From NCBI RefSeq assembly GCF_030689305.1, contig NZ_JAUYVM010000023.1:20294-84293 (forward strand): a stretch of DNA of 64,000 bases, in the 5' to 3' direction. Made by a program: the position numbers and the translations under genes. Origin of the DNA: Vibrio penaeicida (lineage in GTDB: Bacteria > Pseudomonadota > Gammaproteobacteria > Enterobacterales > Vibrionaceae). This document shows, piece after piece, positions 33,833 to 42,815 of the stretch (positions are counted from its first letter, which is position 1; every line of letters begins with the position of its first letter). The notes beneath the pieces are model-generated. The model was not told where the DNA came from. It searched no databases and saw nothing but the letters and a program-made list of their open reading frames with translations.

Positions 33833-34728
33833 ACTCTATTCCTCAGTCTTCTGTTCTCCTTAGACTGCCTTTCTCTTTCATATCTACCTTTCTCTCTAGA
33901 AACTATACTTACGTTCTTACTTGAAAAACCTTTCCAAGAAATTGATCTAGTTAAAGTAGCCTTATTAAGGTAAGGATGTGCGAGACGAGTTATTGTCAAT
34001 GCACCGTTTTCTGAGTCAGGAATACCCGTTGCAATATCATTAGCTCCAGGATTAAAGTTATACATATCTTCTGCGTTTAAAGTAACAATTGCATAGAACG
34101 AAGGATAGTTGTTTTCATCAACTACGACTTTCACATCCCCATAGAGCCAAATAGAGTGTGCTCCAATGGCTTTCTGCCAGTTTTCCGTTTTAGGGTAGGG
34201 AAATATCTTTTTATCAACGTTGCTACCGCCACACCGGATTTCAGGTCCGCTAACACAAAAGCTTCTGAGACTATTATTCTCCAACCATAAATCTTCTATC
34301 CCAAGCTTTATATGTAGTATCGCATTCTCAAGAGTTTTTCTTCCGCTTTCATCTCCAGAAACATATCTCTCATATGAGAAAGTTCTGGTGCTCCCTTTTC
34401 CCTCTAGAAAATGATTGTATGCAGCTGTCGCATCGGTCAGATCTGGTCTAATGGCTTCTGCAACACTTGTCATCGATTTCCATTTCAAAAGCGTCATTTT
34501 ATCTTCAAGCGTGGGAGCTCTTTTCGGGAAGACTAGGTGCCCCTTATCATGTTGAATGTTAGGTCTTTTTCTTTTGTGCAAAGTGTAAGAGAATTTGGTA
34601 TTAAAATATGTGCTCGGTAAATTTTTTTGATTTGGTATATCAGATGGAGATACACCCAATCGGTTTTTCTCTATTGCAACCGGATCAGTTTTAGGGTTTC
34701 CATAATAATTTCTGTTATATGATGTCAT
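33829..34728 (-). CDS. Uncharacterised protein, candidate secreted effector
   Basis: The 299-residue protein has no signal peptide or membrane segment. The N-terminal third is rich in Lys, Pro and Asn (MTSYNRNYYGNPKTD; KRKRPNIQ). The middle holds FSYERYVSGDESGRKTLENA and a Cys pair (FCVSGPEIRCGG). The C-terminal part reads like a beta-rich domain: PYPKTENWQKAIGAHSIWLY, a strand pair, then the striking AEDMYNFNPGANDIATGIPD. The last 20 residues are very basic. The DxYxFNP element faintly recalls the DxYD of colicin-M-type toxins, but the following His-Arg is absent. Coupled to a lipoprotein gene, it is a candidate antibacterial effector such as a type VI cargo. Confidence 0.6.
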   Translation of the reverse strand: MTSYNRNYYGNPKTDPVAIEKNRLGVSPSDIPNQKNLPSTYFNTKFSYTLHKRKRPNIQHDKGHLVFPKRAPTLEDKMTLLKWKSMTSVAEAIRPDLTDATAAYNHFLEGKGSTRTFSYERYVSGDESGRKTLENAILHIKLGIEDLWLENNSLRSFCVSGPEIRCGGSNVDKKIFPYPKTENWQKAIGAHSIWLYGDVKVVVDENNYPSFYAIVTLNAEDMYNFNPGANDIATGIPDSENGALTITRLAHPYLNKATLTRSISWKGFSSKNVSIVSREKGRYERERQSKENRRLRNRV

Positions 34729-34861
34729 CTCAAATCACCAAGTAATTCCAATTGAGCAAAACATTACTGCTAGTCACTATGAGTTATCAACATAACTAGG
34801 GACTAAATAGAATCACGTCATTTTAATTTGTAATTTTCAATACAAACAATTACATGCAAAC

Positions 34862-37800
34862 CTATACCACCCGATTCAACACCGCTCTTAATTTCAATGG
34901 TTTCACCGGTTTGGCGATAAAGCTGAATCCATTGGATTGAATGGCGTCCAACATGTCGTCGGTCCGATCGGCACTGATGATTACCCCTTCAAAGCTGTCA
35001 CCTAATCTGAGTCGGCATTGCTGCAAAACTTCTAATCCCGTTCTGCCATGATCTAAGCGATAGTCGGAGAAAATCACTTCCGGTGCCCAATCGTTTTCGA
35101 GCGCTTTTAAGCTTTGTACCAAATCTTCTGCCACTTTCACGTCGCAACCCCAACGCTCCAATAGCCCTTGCATTCCGACTAAGATGTCCGCTTCGTTATC
35201 AACACAAAGAACCTTCATTCCAACCACATCACTGGTATTGGCTGGCGCTGATATCGCTGCTTGAGGTTCAATTTGAGCACTTCGGTTTAATGCCACCGAA
35301 AAGACAGTGCCTTGCCCATGCCAAGAACGTAGAGAAATCTCGTGCCCAAGCACGCGAGCAATGCCTTTTGCTATCGCAAGCCCTAACCCCAAGCCTTGAT
35401 CGCTGTGCCCTACCTCTACGCGCGTAAACTCTTCAAAAATAGCGGCTTGTTTGTCTTCAGGAATGCCAACACCATTGTCCCAAACCTCGATTCGAACTTG
35501 ATTACCCACTCGGCGAGCCCCCAGCAGCACCTTGCCCTTCGGGTTATACCGAAAAGCGTTGGTGAGGAAGTTTTGCAGTACTCGGCGCAATAATTTGGGA
35601 TCAGATTCCGCCAGTAGATTGGAAGGCACCATTTTGAAATTAATACCTTGCTGTTTGGCTAACGCACTGAACTCGGCATCCAAATTATCGAGTACGTCGT
35701 TTAAGGAAAACGCATGTACATTGGTTTCTAGTTTTCCCGATTCCAATCGAGAAATATCCAGCAAATCACCAATCAGTTCTTCCGCTGCACCAAGCGCACT
35801 CTCAATGTGGTGAGAGAACTTTTTCGTGTCATCATCTTTGGCGGTTTCAGAAAGAGATGAAGCAAAAAGCCGCGCCGCATTCAACGGCTGCATCAAATCA
35901 TGGCTGACCGCAGCTAAGAATCGGCTCTTGGAATGCGATTCTGATTCGGCACTTTGAGTGGCGGAGACCAAGCGCTTATTCAACCGTTCTAGCTCGATGG
36001 TTCGCTCATGTACCCGTGATTCCAGATTTTCGTTGGCTTCTTTCAACGCTTTTTCGGCTTCATGGAACACGGTGATATCCGTGAAACTCATAACAAAGCC
36101 ACCGCCTGGCATTGGGTTGCCTTGAACCTCTATAAAGCGACCGTCTGGCCGAATTCGAGAAGAGGTGTGCTTGGTTCCGCGTACGAGGTGCTCGACGCGT
36201 CGTTTTACATGATCTTCTGGGTCACCGGGACCACATAGCCCTTGTTGAGCATTGTGACGAATCACATCGGCAATGGGGCGACCGACCTGAATAAGCCCCG
36301 TAGGAAAATCGAACAGCTCTAAATATCGCTGATTCCACGCTACCAGCCTAAGCTGCTTATCCACCACGGTAATGCCTTGGCTAATATGTTCAATCGCGCC
36401 TTGAAGTAACCCTCGGCTAAAGTCATACAACTCAGAGGCTTCATCGACGATGGTGGCAACTTCTTCTAACTGCATATTTCTGCCTTGAAGCGCAGAAGTA
36501 AGGACTAACTTAGCGGAAGAGGCACCAAACACACCAGCGAGTACCCGCTCAGTGTGGCGAATGAGGGCTGACGAAGCTTGTTGGTTGGGTAGCATGTCGC
36601 CACCCTGCTGATTCCAGAAATTTCGAAATGCAGCACGGGCGCGGCTTCGCCCAACAAATCGAGACGCCAGCATCTCTAACTCTGCCACGGTCACTCGGCT
36701 TTGATACAAGCTGACATTTTCGCTTTCCGGCAACGGTGTTCCGACAAACGCTGCCGACTGTAAGCGCTCACTCAGGCTAGAGCGGGTAAATAGAGATACT
36801 GCGATATAGAAGAAAGTGTTCAGCAACACACTCAGAAACATACCCCAGTCCGACATAGACAGTGATAGGTTCGACAACACATCTGGGGGGGTAACGATCC
36901 ACAGTAAAAAATTACTGTCGGCACTGCCAGCCAGCATCTCTGTCTGACTCATTAAGGTAATAAGCCACACGGTAAAACCAGCAAATAACCCGACATATAC
37001 CCCTTTTCGATTGCCTTCTCGCCAATACATACCACCGATTAATGACGGCGCAAATTGCGCTATAGCGGCAAACGAAAGTAAACCAATCACCGACAGCGAA
37101 CTGATGCTGCCTAGTACCTGGTAAAATGCCCACGCTCCTGCTAATAGCAAGAGAATTAGCCCTCGGCGGATATTCAATAACATGCCAGAAAAGTGGGTAT
37201 GGGTTCGCTCGGAAAGCTTCATTCGTCTTAGAATGAGTGGCAAAACTAAATCATTTGAGACCATGATGGCTAATGCGATCGTCGACACGATAACCATACC
37301 CGACGCGGCAGACGTCCCGCCCAAGAAAGCCAGTAACGCTATGTTTTCTGCACCCATAGAAAGAGGCAAACTGATCACGTAAGAATCGGGGGATACACCT
37401 GTTAATAACCCTTGTCCTGCCCATGCAATTGGCAAGACAAACAGCCCCATCAATACTAAGTAAACCGGAAACAGCCACCGCGCGGTGTAGAGATCTTTCG
37501 CTTTTTCGTTTTCTACCACCATCGTATGAAACTGTCGTGGCAAACAAATAATGGCAGCCATGGTTAGTATGGTGTGAATCACGAGCGTTGGAACATTCGG
37601 TGATTCGTAGGTTTCGCTGGCAATCGCCATTAAGTCGAGCTCGGGCGTATGCAAAGCAACATAAGCAATAAAGCAGCCCACAGTTAGAAAAGCCACCAGC
37701 TTAACAATGGACTCAAACGCGACAGCCATCATCATGCCACGGTGGTGCTCGGTATTGTCGATGTGCCTTGTTCCAAAAAGCATGGTGAACATAGCCAACG

Positions 37801-38293
37801 CTAACACCACAAACCAAGAAATATTGGCGTCTTGATAGCCCAAATCATCGGTTAAATTTGGTGCTACCAGCTCTAGCCCCATGGTAATACCGCGGAGCTG
37901 AAGGGCTATGTAAGGCAAAATCCCCACCACAGCTATGATGGTAATAGTAACCGCCAAGCCTTGTGATTTTCCGTATCGAGCAGCGATAAAATCGGCAATA
38001 GACGTAATGTGTTCGCGTTTAGCGATAAGAATCAACCGTGCGAGCAAGCGCCAGCCAATGGTGAAAACGAGAATCGGAGCGACATAGATGGGAATGAAAG
38101 ACCAAGGGTTACTACTCGCCTGCCCTACCGTTCCGTAGAAAGTCCATGAGGTACAGTACACCGCAATAGACAAACTGTAGATCCAAGGACGCCAGCGTGA
38201 CAGCCATTTCACACGGCGATCGCCATACCAAGCAATAAAAAACAACAGACCGAGATAGGTCAATGAAACGGGGATGACAATCCAACCTTGCAT
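34862..38293 (-). CDS. crbS: CrbS-like SLC5 symporter/hybrid histidine kinase
   Basis: The 1143-residue inner-membrane protein has a sodium/solute symporter domain with about 13 helices (1 to about 490), then a linker, a PAS domain (about 650-770, ISQGITVVDKQLRLVAWNQRYLELF), a coiled coil and a kinase core. The phospho-acceptor His is in FLAAVSHDLMQPLNAARLF; the ATPase has NAFRYNPKG, VWDNGVGIP and GLGLGLAI. A C-terminal receiver follows with phospho-Asp in VIFSDYRLDHG. This architecture is CrbS, the acetate-switch sensor that works with CrbR to turn on acs. I start at the ATG with AAGGAAAG upstream. It is single-copy, on the strand opposite to acs and crbR. Confidence 0.9.
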   Translation of the reverse strand: MQGWIVIPVSLTYLGLLFFIAWYGDRRVKWLSRWRPWIYSLSIAVYCTSWTFYGTVGQASSNPWSFIPIYVAPILVFTIGWRLLARLILIAKREHITSIADFIAARYGKSQGLAVTITIIAVVGILPYIALQLRGITMGLELVAPNLTDDLGYQDANISWFVVLALAMFTMLFGTRHIDNTEHHRGMMMAVAFESIVKLVAFLTVGCFIAYVALHTPELDLMAIASETYESPNVPTLVIHTILTMAAIICLPRQFHTMVVENEKAKDLYTARWLFPVYLVLMGLFVLPIAWAGQGLLTGVSPDSYVISLPLSMGAENIALLAFLGGTSAASGMVIVSTIALAIMVSNDLVLPLILRRMKLSERTHTHFSGMLLNIRRGLILLLLAGAWAFYQVLGSISSLSVIGLLSFAAIAQFAPSLIGGMYWREGNRKGVYVGLFAGFTVWLITLMSQTEMLAGSADSNFLLWIVTPPDVLSNLSLSMSDWGMFLSVLLNTFFYIAVSLFTRSSLSERLQSAAFVGTPLPESENVSLYQSRVTVAELEMLASRFVGRSRARAAFRNFWNQQGGDMLPNQQASSALIRHTERVLAGVFGASSAKLVLTSALQGRNMQLEEVATIVDEASELYDFSRGLLQGAIEHISQGITVVDKQLRLVAWNQRYLELFDFPTGLIQVGRPIADVIRHNAQQGLCGPGDPEDHVKRRVEHLVRGTKHTSSRIRPDGRFIEVQGNPMPGGGFVMSFTDITVFHEAEKALKEANENLESRVHERTIELERLNKRLVSATQSAESESHSKSRFLAAVSHDLMQPLNAARLFASSLSETAKDDDTKKFSHHIESALGAAEELIGDLLDISRLESGKLETNVHAFSLNDVLDNLDAEFSALAKQQGINFKMVPSNLLAESDPKLLRRVLQNFLTNAFRYNPKGKVLLGARRVGNQVRIEVWDNGVGIPEDKQAAIFEEFTRVEVGHSDQGLGLGLAIAKGIARVLGHEISLRSWHGQGTVFSVALNRSAQIEPQAAISAPANTSDVVGMKVLCVDNEADILVGMQGLLERWGCDVKVAEDLVQSLKALENDWAPEVIFSDYRLDHGRTGLEVLQQCRLRLGDSFEGVIISADRTDDMLDAIQSNGFSFIAKPVKPLKLRAVLNRVV

Positions 38294-38318
38294 CAATAAC
38301 TTTCCTTGTAACGCAAAA

Positions 38319-38604
38319 AACCAGAGCTATATTCAATCTGCCTCAATATGGTTAATTCAGCGAGAATTACTTGGCTTTCAGACAAGGCATCGATTTGAAG
38401 ATCTAGTGGTTCTAAATCGAAGATCGATAACGCAGTATGAAAGCCAAGTAAACTCGCCTACTGGAGCCTATCTTCTGTCCTATTTCATCGTCAAGAAGCT
38501 AGAAAATAGCGCTCGTTCCACCGCGTATGTGGCGACTAAAACTGAAACAGAAGATAGAGCTCTGAAACAAGCATCTTGAGGTGGCTTGAATATGTGCTCT
38601 GGTT
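38319..38604 (-). repeat. MITE-like inverted-repeat element, copy 2
   Basis: The 286-bp segment has terminal inverted repeats of about 33 bp: left end AACCAGAGCTATATTCAA, right end TTGAATATGTGCTCTGGTT, imperfect. The inner part is related to the 16766-17022 element in opposite orientation; 38404-38435 is the reverse complement of 16915-16946 with 3 mismatches, and the GATAGGCTCC and GACGATGAAA blocks are also shared. The outermost 20 or so bases differ between copies. It has no transposase. It occupies nearly the whole gap between crbS and the transporter gene. Confidence 0.78.
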
Positions 38605-38657
38605 TTCATTTAACGTTGTCTCATTTTTAATCTCAAACGGTTCGCTTTGAAATTGTG

Positions 38658-39806
38658 CTACCGCACTGATTTCTTCGAATCTACTCGGATAAAAATGGCA
38701 ATGACACCCATCGCGGCCATCATCCAGAACACATTCGCGCCCCACTTCTCATATCCCCAACCACTGAGTGTTGTCATTAATGCTATGAATGCGCCGAGTG
38801 GAATCGCATTGTACAGTGCTTGCAAAGGCACCATTTTGTTTTGGCTCTGCTTTTGAATGAATTGAATAGCAGCAATATGTGCCATAGCAAACGTCACCCC
38901 ATGGAGAAGTTGAACCATGATTAGTGCCCATATATCCGTAGTGGATGCTGTTAGCCCCCATCGTACAAATACGCCAACAGACGCCACAACAAATAACAGT
39001 CGAAGCGACCACCCCATGAACATGCGTTTACTGAACGCAAATACGGAAATTTCAGCAATTACCCCTAAACTCCACAGATAACCAATGATATCTGCAGAAA
39101 TCCCCGAGGACTTCCAATGAAGCGAACTAAAGGCATAGTAAGCGGCGTGGCTACCTTGAATTAGCGAGGCTAAAACCAGAAAGCGAACCACGGACGAGTC
39201 TTTCAAAATTGCCGTCAGTTTTGGCCTTTCCTTGCTTTCTTCCGTTTCCGAAACAGGCATAACATTAGGGTTACGCATCACTAGTAGCATCGAAGCCGCA
39301 AGCCCTGCCAATGCGGTATAAATAATGGCGCTCGCTCCGTATATCGCCACTAAATAGCCCACTACTGTCGAACCCGCAACAAAAGCGATGGAACCCCAAA
39401 GCCTTGTTCTTCCATAATCCAGTAACTTAAGGCGGGAGTAATAGTTCGCCATTGCATCGGTTAATGGAACCACTGGACCACAAGAGAGGTTAAATAGAAT
39501 GGTTGCCCCAGCCAGAAGCCAAAAGTCGCCCCCAACAAATAAGTGCGCAACAATGGCGAGCATCGATGCCAAAGTGAGCCAACGAAGGGCTGGGATTAGG
39601 TGTTCAACCTTGTGCAGACGTGGGGTAATCACCAAATTGGCAAAGCACCGAGAAGCCAGCCCAAGTCCGATCAGCACACCAATGTCAGACGCTGAAATAT
39701 CTTGTGAAGCAAACCAAATTGCCCAAAAAGGCAGATGGACGCCATAAGAGAAAAAGAAGCCGACAAAATACTGAGCTATCCAGCCATATGGGGTACTGCG
39801 GAGCAT
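38658..39806 (-). CDS. MFS transporter, HcaT-like
   Basis: The 382-residue protein has 12 predicted membrane helices. The start WIAQYFVGFFFSYGVHLPFWAIWF and the central DYGRTRLWGSIAFVAGS (the family's RLWGS signature) are typical of the PPP/HcaT branch of the major facilitator superfamily, which includes the 3-phenylpropionate transporter. A cytosolic loop near 180-195 (ETEESKERPK) separates the halves. The substrate cannot be deduced. It is divergent from the DUF294 gene. Confidence 0.85.
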   Translation of the reverse strand: MLRSTPYGWIAQYFVGFFFSYGVHLPFWAIWFASQDISASDIGVLIGLGLASRCFANLVITPRLHKVEHLIPALRWLTLASMLAIVAHLFVGGDFWLLAGATILFNLSCGPVVPLTDAMANYYSRLKLLDYGRTRLWGSIAFVAGSTVVGYLVAIYGASAIIYTALAGLAASMLLVMRNPNVMPVSETEESKERPKLTAILKDSSVVRFLVLASLIQGSHAAYYAFSSLHWKSSGISADIIGYLWSLGVIAEISVFAFSKRMFMGWSLRLLFVVASVGVFVRWGLTASTTDIWALIMVQLLHGVTFAMAHIAAIQFIQKQSQNKMVPLQALYNAIPLGAFIALMTTLSGWGYEKWGANVFWMMAAMGVIAIFIRVDSKKSVR

Positions 39807-40123
39807 TAAACACCTAATTGAATAAGGAACGGGGCGACATTATCCCAACTTCGCATCAAACTAAAAGAGAAAAAATTAAGAGATTTTTCTTCCCTGTTTA
39901 ACGGACCATTCCTAACAAAAATCAAGCGCTTTATTATCAAACACCTACCATTTTTACCACCCAGATAGACGCCCTTAAAAATCACCGATTTGGCACTCAT
40001 TTGGGTAGCTATTTCCACCGATACAACTAAGTTCTCTGCACCCATTAGACCAAAGTCGTCTGGAGCTTATCTCACTTTTTACCAACACTATTGATAATGT
40101 CATTGTGTTAGAGCTGTTCAGCT
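39807..40123. other. Divergent intergenic region
   Basis: This 317-bp region separates the MFS gene and the DUF294 gene and must hold both promoters. It is AT-rich in the middle. I see no repeat, RNA structure or convincing small gene; the short minus-strand open frame here has no family features. Confidence 0.4.
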
Positions 40124-41950
40124 ATGCCTGATAAATTCAATATGAACGCCGCTCCTTTTGATCGGCTTTCAACGCACGAACAAGAACGACTAAGAGCGTC
40201 CTTAGATGTTGCGTATTACCGCGAAAATGAAACCATACTTAAGCCGGGTCAAGCGGGGACGGCGTTACACATTCTGATAAAAGGTGGAGTAGAAGAACGC
40301 TCAGGGGACGATCAAGAAATCTTCGCACATTATGCTAACGATGATTTGTTTGATGTGCGCGCCCAGCTAGAAGGAACCGTTAAGCACAAGTACATCGCCT
40401 TAGAAGACACCTTAAGTTATTTGCTCCCAAGTGAAGTCTTTATCGAGCTATACCAAACCAACCCGAAGTTTTCTGCCTATTTCGATTCCAACCTGTCTAA
40501 ACGGCAAGAACTGGTCGAAGCGGCACAAAAGCAGCAAAACCTTGGGGAGTTCATTCTAACGAAAGTCGATGACAGCATTTATCATCCCGTACTGATTCTT
40601 GATAGCGATGAGCCACTCAATGCCGTAACGAAACTCATGAAAGAGCGCTCAATCGACAGTGCGTTAGTGCGATTGGAAAAGCACGATCCGAGGCTGGTCG
40701 AATCTTCAACCCCTTACCCATTTGGTATTATTACGCGAACCAACATGCTGCATGCCGTCATGTTAGATGACCACCCTCTGGATACGCCTGTAGGCACCAT
40801 TGCAACCTTTCCTGTGTATTACATCGAAGATGGCGACTTCCTGTTTAACGCCATGATCACCATGACTCGTCAACGAATGAAGCGTGTGATGGTTTGCAAT
40901 GGCAGTGAGCCCATTGGCATGTTAGACATGACACAAATACTGTCTAGCTTCTCGACACACTCACACGTTTTATCTCTCAGTATTGCCCGTGCTCAATCCA
41001 TTGAAGAGCTCGCCCTTGCAGCCAATAGGCAGCGACATTTGGTTGAAAGCCTAATCAATAACGGCATTCGAACTCGCTTCATCATGGAGCTTATTTCTGC
41101 AGTCAACGAACAAATCATTGAAAAAGCCTTCCACCTTATCGTTCCCTCCCCCATGCACGAGAAATGCTGCCTGATCGTATTGGGCTCAGAAGGACGAGGG
41201 GAACAGGTACTCAAAACCGACCAAGACAATGCGCTGATATTACAAGATGGTGTTGAATGGGCAGAATGCCAAGAAGTCATGGAGCGATTTACTCATACTC
41301 TGCAGCAACTCGGCTACCCTCTTTGCCCCGGCAAAGTCATGGTGAATAACCCCGATTGGGTTCATAGTCAAAGTGATTGGCAACGCACTGTGACTCGATG
41401 GATCACAAAGGGGACAGCAGAGAACGTAATGAAACTTGCCATCCTTACCGATGCCCACGCTGTGGCGGGAAACCACGGGTTACTTACCCCCGTTGCACAG
41501 CATATCTCCGACAGCATGAAGAACAACATGCTAGTGCTGCTCGACTTTACGCGCCCTGCTCTCCAATTTTCTTTGCCCCTAACTCTGTTTGGCAACGTAA
41601 AAAAAAGCAAAGATGGGCTCGATATAAAAAGAGGTGGTATTTTCCCCATTGTGCACGGTATTCGAGCGCTTTCGTTGGAATACGCTTTAAGTGAAAAGAA
41701 CACCTTTGACCGCATAGAAGCACTACAGAGCAAACGAATTCTTGAGCCCGACACCGCAGACAATCTGACGGAAGCGCTCAAATTGTTCTTTAAATTACGT
41801 TTAGCACAGCAGTTATCAGAGCACCACAGCGGTAACAATATAGAACTCAAATTGCTGGACCGCTCTGAAAGAGATCTTCTCAGGCACAGCCTGCATGTAG
41901 TGAAAAAGTTCAAGCAATGGCTAGGCTATCATTATCAAATCCGTGACTAA
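40124..41950 (+). CDS. DUF294 nucleotidyltransferase with cNMP and CBS domains
   Basis: The cytosolic protein has 608 residues. An N-terminal cyclic-nucleotide-binding-like domain (about 10-125) contains GTALHILIKGGVEERSG. A pair of CBS domains (about 150-280) follows. The nucleotidyltransferase domain (about 320-440) contains the GlnD-like motif GSEGRGEQVLKTDQDNALI, and a DUF294 C-terminal helical domain follows. Proteins of this type sit next to exonuclease genes and acetate symporter/kinase genes in many gammaproteobacteria; the target is unknown. The exonuclease gene follows after 38 bp and is probably co-transcribed. Confidence 0.9.
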   Translation: MPDKFNMNAAPFDRLSTHEQERLRASLDVAYYRENETILKPGQAGTALHILIKGGVEERSGDDQEIFAHYANDDLFDVRAQLEGTVKHKYIALEDTLSYLLPSEVFIELYQTNPKFSAYFDSNLSKRQELVEAAQKQQNLGEFILTKVDDSIYHPVLILDSDEPLNAVTKLMKERSIDSALVRLEKHDPRLVESSTPYPFGIITRTNMLHAVMLDDHPLDTPVGTIATFPVYYIEDGDFLFNAMITMTRQRMKRVMVCNGSEPIGMLDMTQILSSFSTHSHVLSLSIARAQSIEELALAANRQRHLVESLINNGIRTRFIMELISAVNEQIIEKAFHLIVPSPMHEKCCLIVLGSEGRGEQVLKTDQDNALILQDGVEWAECQEVMERFTHTLQQLGYPLCPGKVMVNNPDWVHSQSDWQRTVTRWITKGTAENVMKLAILTDAHAVAGNHGLLTPVAQHISDSMKNNMLVLLDFTRPALQFSLPLTLFGNVKKSKDGLDIKRGGIFPIVHGIRALSLEYALSEKNTFDRIEALQSKRILEPDTADNLTEALKLFFKLRLAQQLSEHHSGNNIELKLLDRSERDLLRHSLHVVKKFKQWLGYHYQIRD

Positions 41951-41988
41951 GAGAAAAACAAAAACAAAGACAAAGACAAAGAGGTCAT

Positions 41989-42624
41989 ATGAATAGAGTG
42001 TTTCGCTGGTGGTGGCGCAGAAAATTAAAGGGAAACCCGTATCAATCACTATTTGATGCGCCCCATGAAACGGAATTTGTTTCTCTCGACTGTGAAACCA
42101 CCAGCCTAGACCCTAACCGAGCCGAACTCGTCACTATTGCTGCCACAAAAATCATTGGCAACCGTATCATCACCAGCCAACCATTCCATGTTCGTTTACG
42201 TGCACCTCAATCTCTTAATGCGGATTCCGTTTGTGTGCACAAGATTCGCCATAGTGACCTTGCAGGGGGGATGAACGAAAAAGACGCACTAGAGGCGTTA
42301 ATCGCATTCATTGGCAACCGTCCTGTTGTGGGTTATCACATCCGTTATGACAAAACGATTCTTGATCTAGCCTGTAAGCGCCACTTGGGCTTTCCTCTTC
42401 CAAACCCTTTGTTGGAAGTCAGCCAGATCTATCACGAAAAGCTTGAGCGCCATCTACCAAATGCTTATTTTGATCTCAGTTTGGATGCCATCTGCAAGCA
42501 CTTGGGTCTGCCCCCACAAGACAACAAACACGATGCTCTGCAAGATGCCATTTCGGCTGCATTAGTTTACGTTCGGCTCACTTATGGCGACCTACCTGCT
42601 CTGACCTCTGCCTATGTGCGTTAG
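41989..42624 (+). CDS. DEDDh exonuclease (DnaQ/PolIII-epsilon-like)
   Basis: The 211-residue 3'-5' exonuclease domain protein shows the DEDDh catalytic set: Exo I FVSLDCETTSLDP (Asp, Glu), Exo II VGYHIRYDKTILDLA (Asp) and Exo III HDALQDAISAALVY (His, Asp). It is not DnaQ itself, since it lacks the clamp/polymerase-binding tail and has an extra basic N-terminus (RWWWRRKLKG). It forms an operon with the DUF294 gene; the pair is conserved with acetate genes in related bacteria. The A-rich spacer before it contains repeated AAAGAC units and an AGAGG ribosome-binding site. Confidence 0.88.
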   Translation: MNRVFRWWWRRKLKGNPYQSLFDAPHETEFVSLDCETTSLDPNRAELVTIAATKIIGNRIITSQPFHVRLRAPQSLNADSVCVHKIRHSDLAGGMNEKDALEALIAFIGNRPVVGYHIRYDKTILDLACKRHLGFPLPNPLLEVSQIYHEKLERHLPNAYFDLSLDAICKHLGLPPQDNKHDALQDAISAALVYVRLTYGDLPALTSAYVR

Positions 42625-42815
42625 CTTGCTCTGCAATTAAAGCCCTGATCCACCTCTCAATTTTCTAAGTAAGCCGCTGCTTATAAAGGCAAATGCCCCC
42701 TTATCATCCTAAAGTCTAATTGTAGAAAAACTGGGGGTAGCTGAGAGTTAATACCAACCGATTTCCATATCATTTCGGAAATAATGGAACTTGCTGAATT
42801 CACAAGGAGAGAGCA

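Noticed and set aside
38274..38579. 101-codon plus-strand ORF upstream of crbS
   Set aside because: It overlaps the crbS start and MITE-like copy 2 and is not conserved in copy 1.
39806..40045. 79-codon minus-strand ORF before the MFS gene
   Set aside because: No ribosome-binding site or family features; it fills the divergent promoter region.
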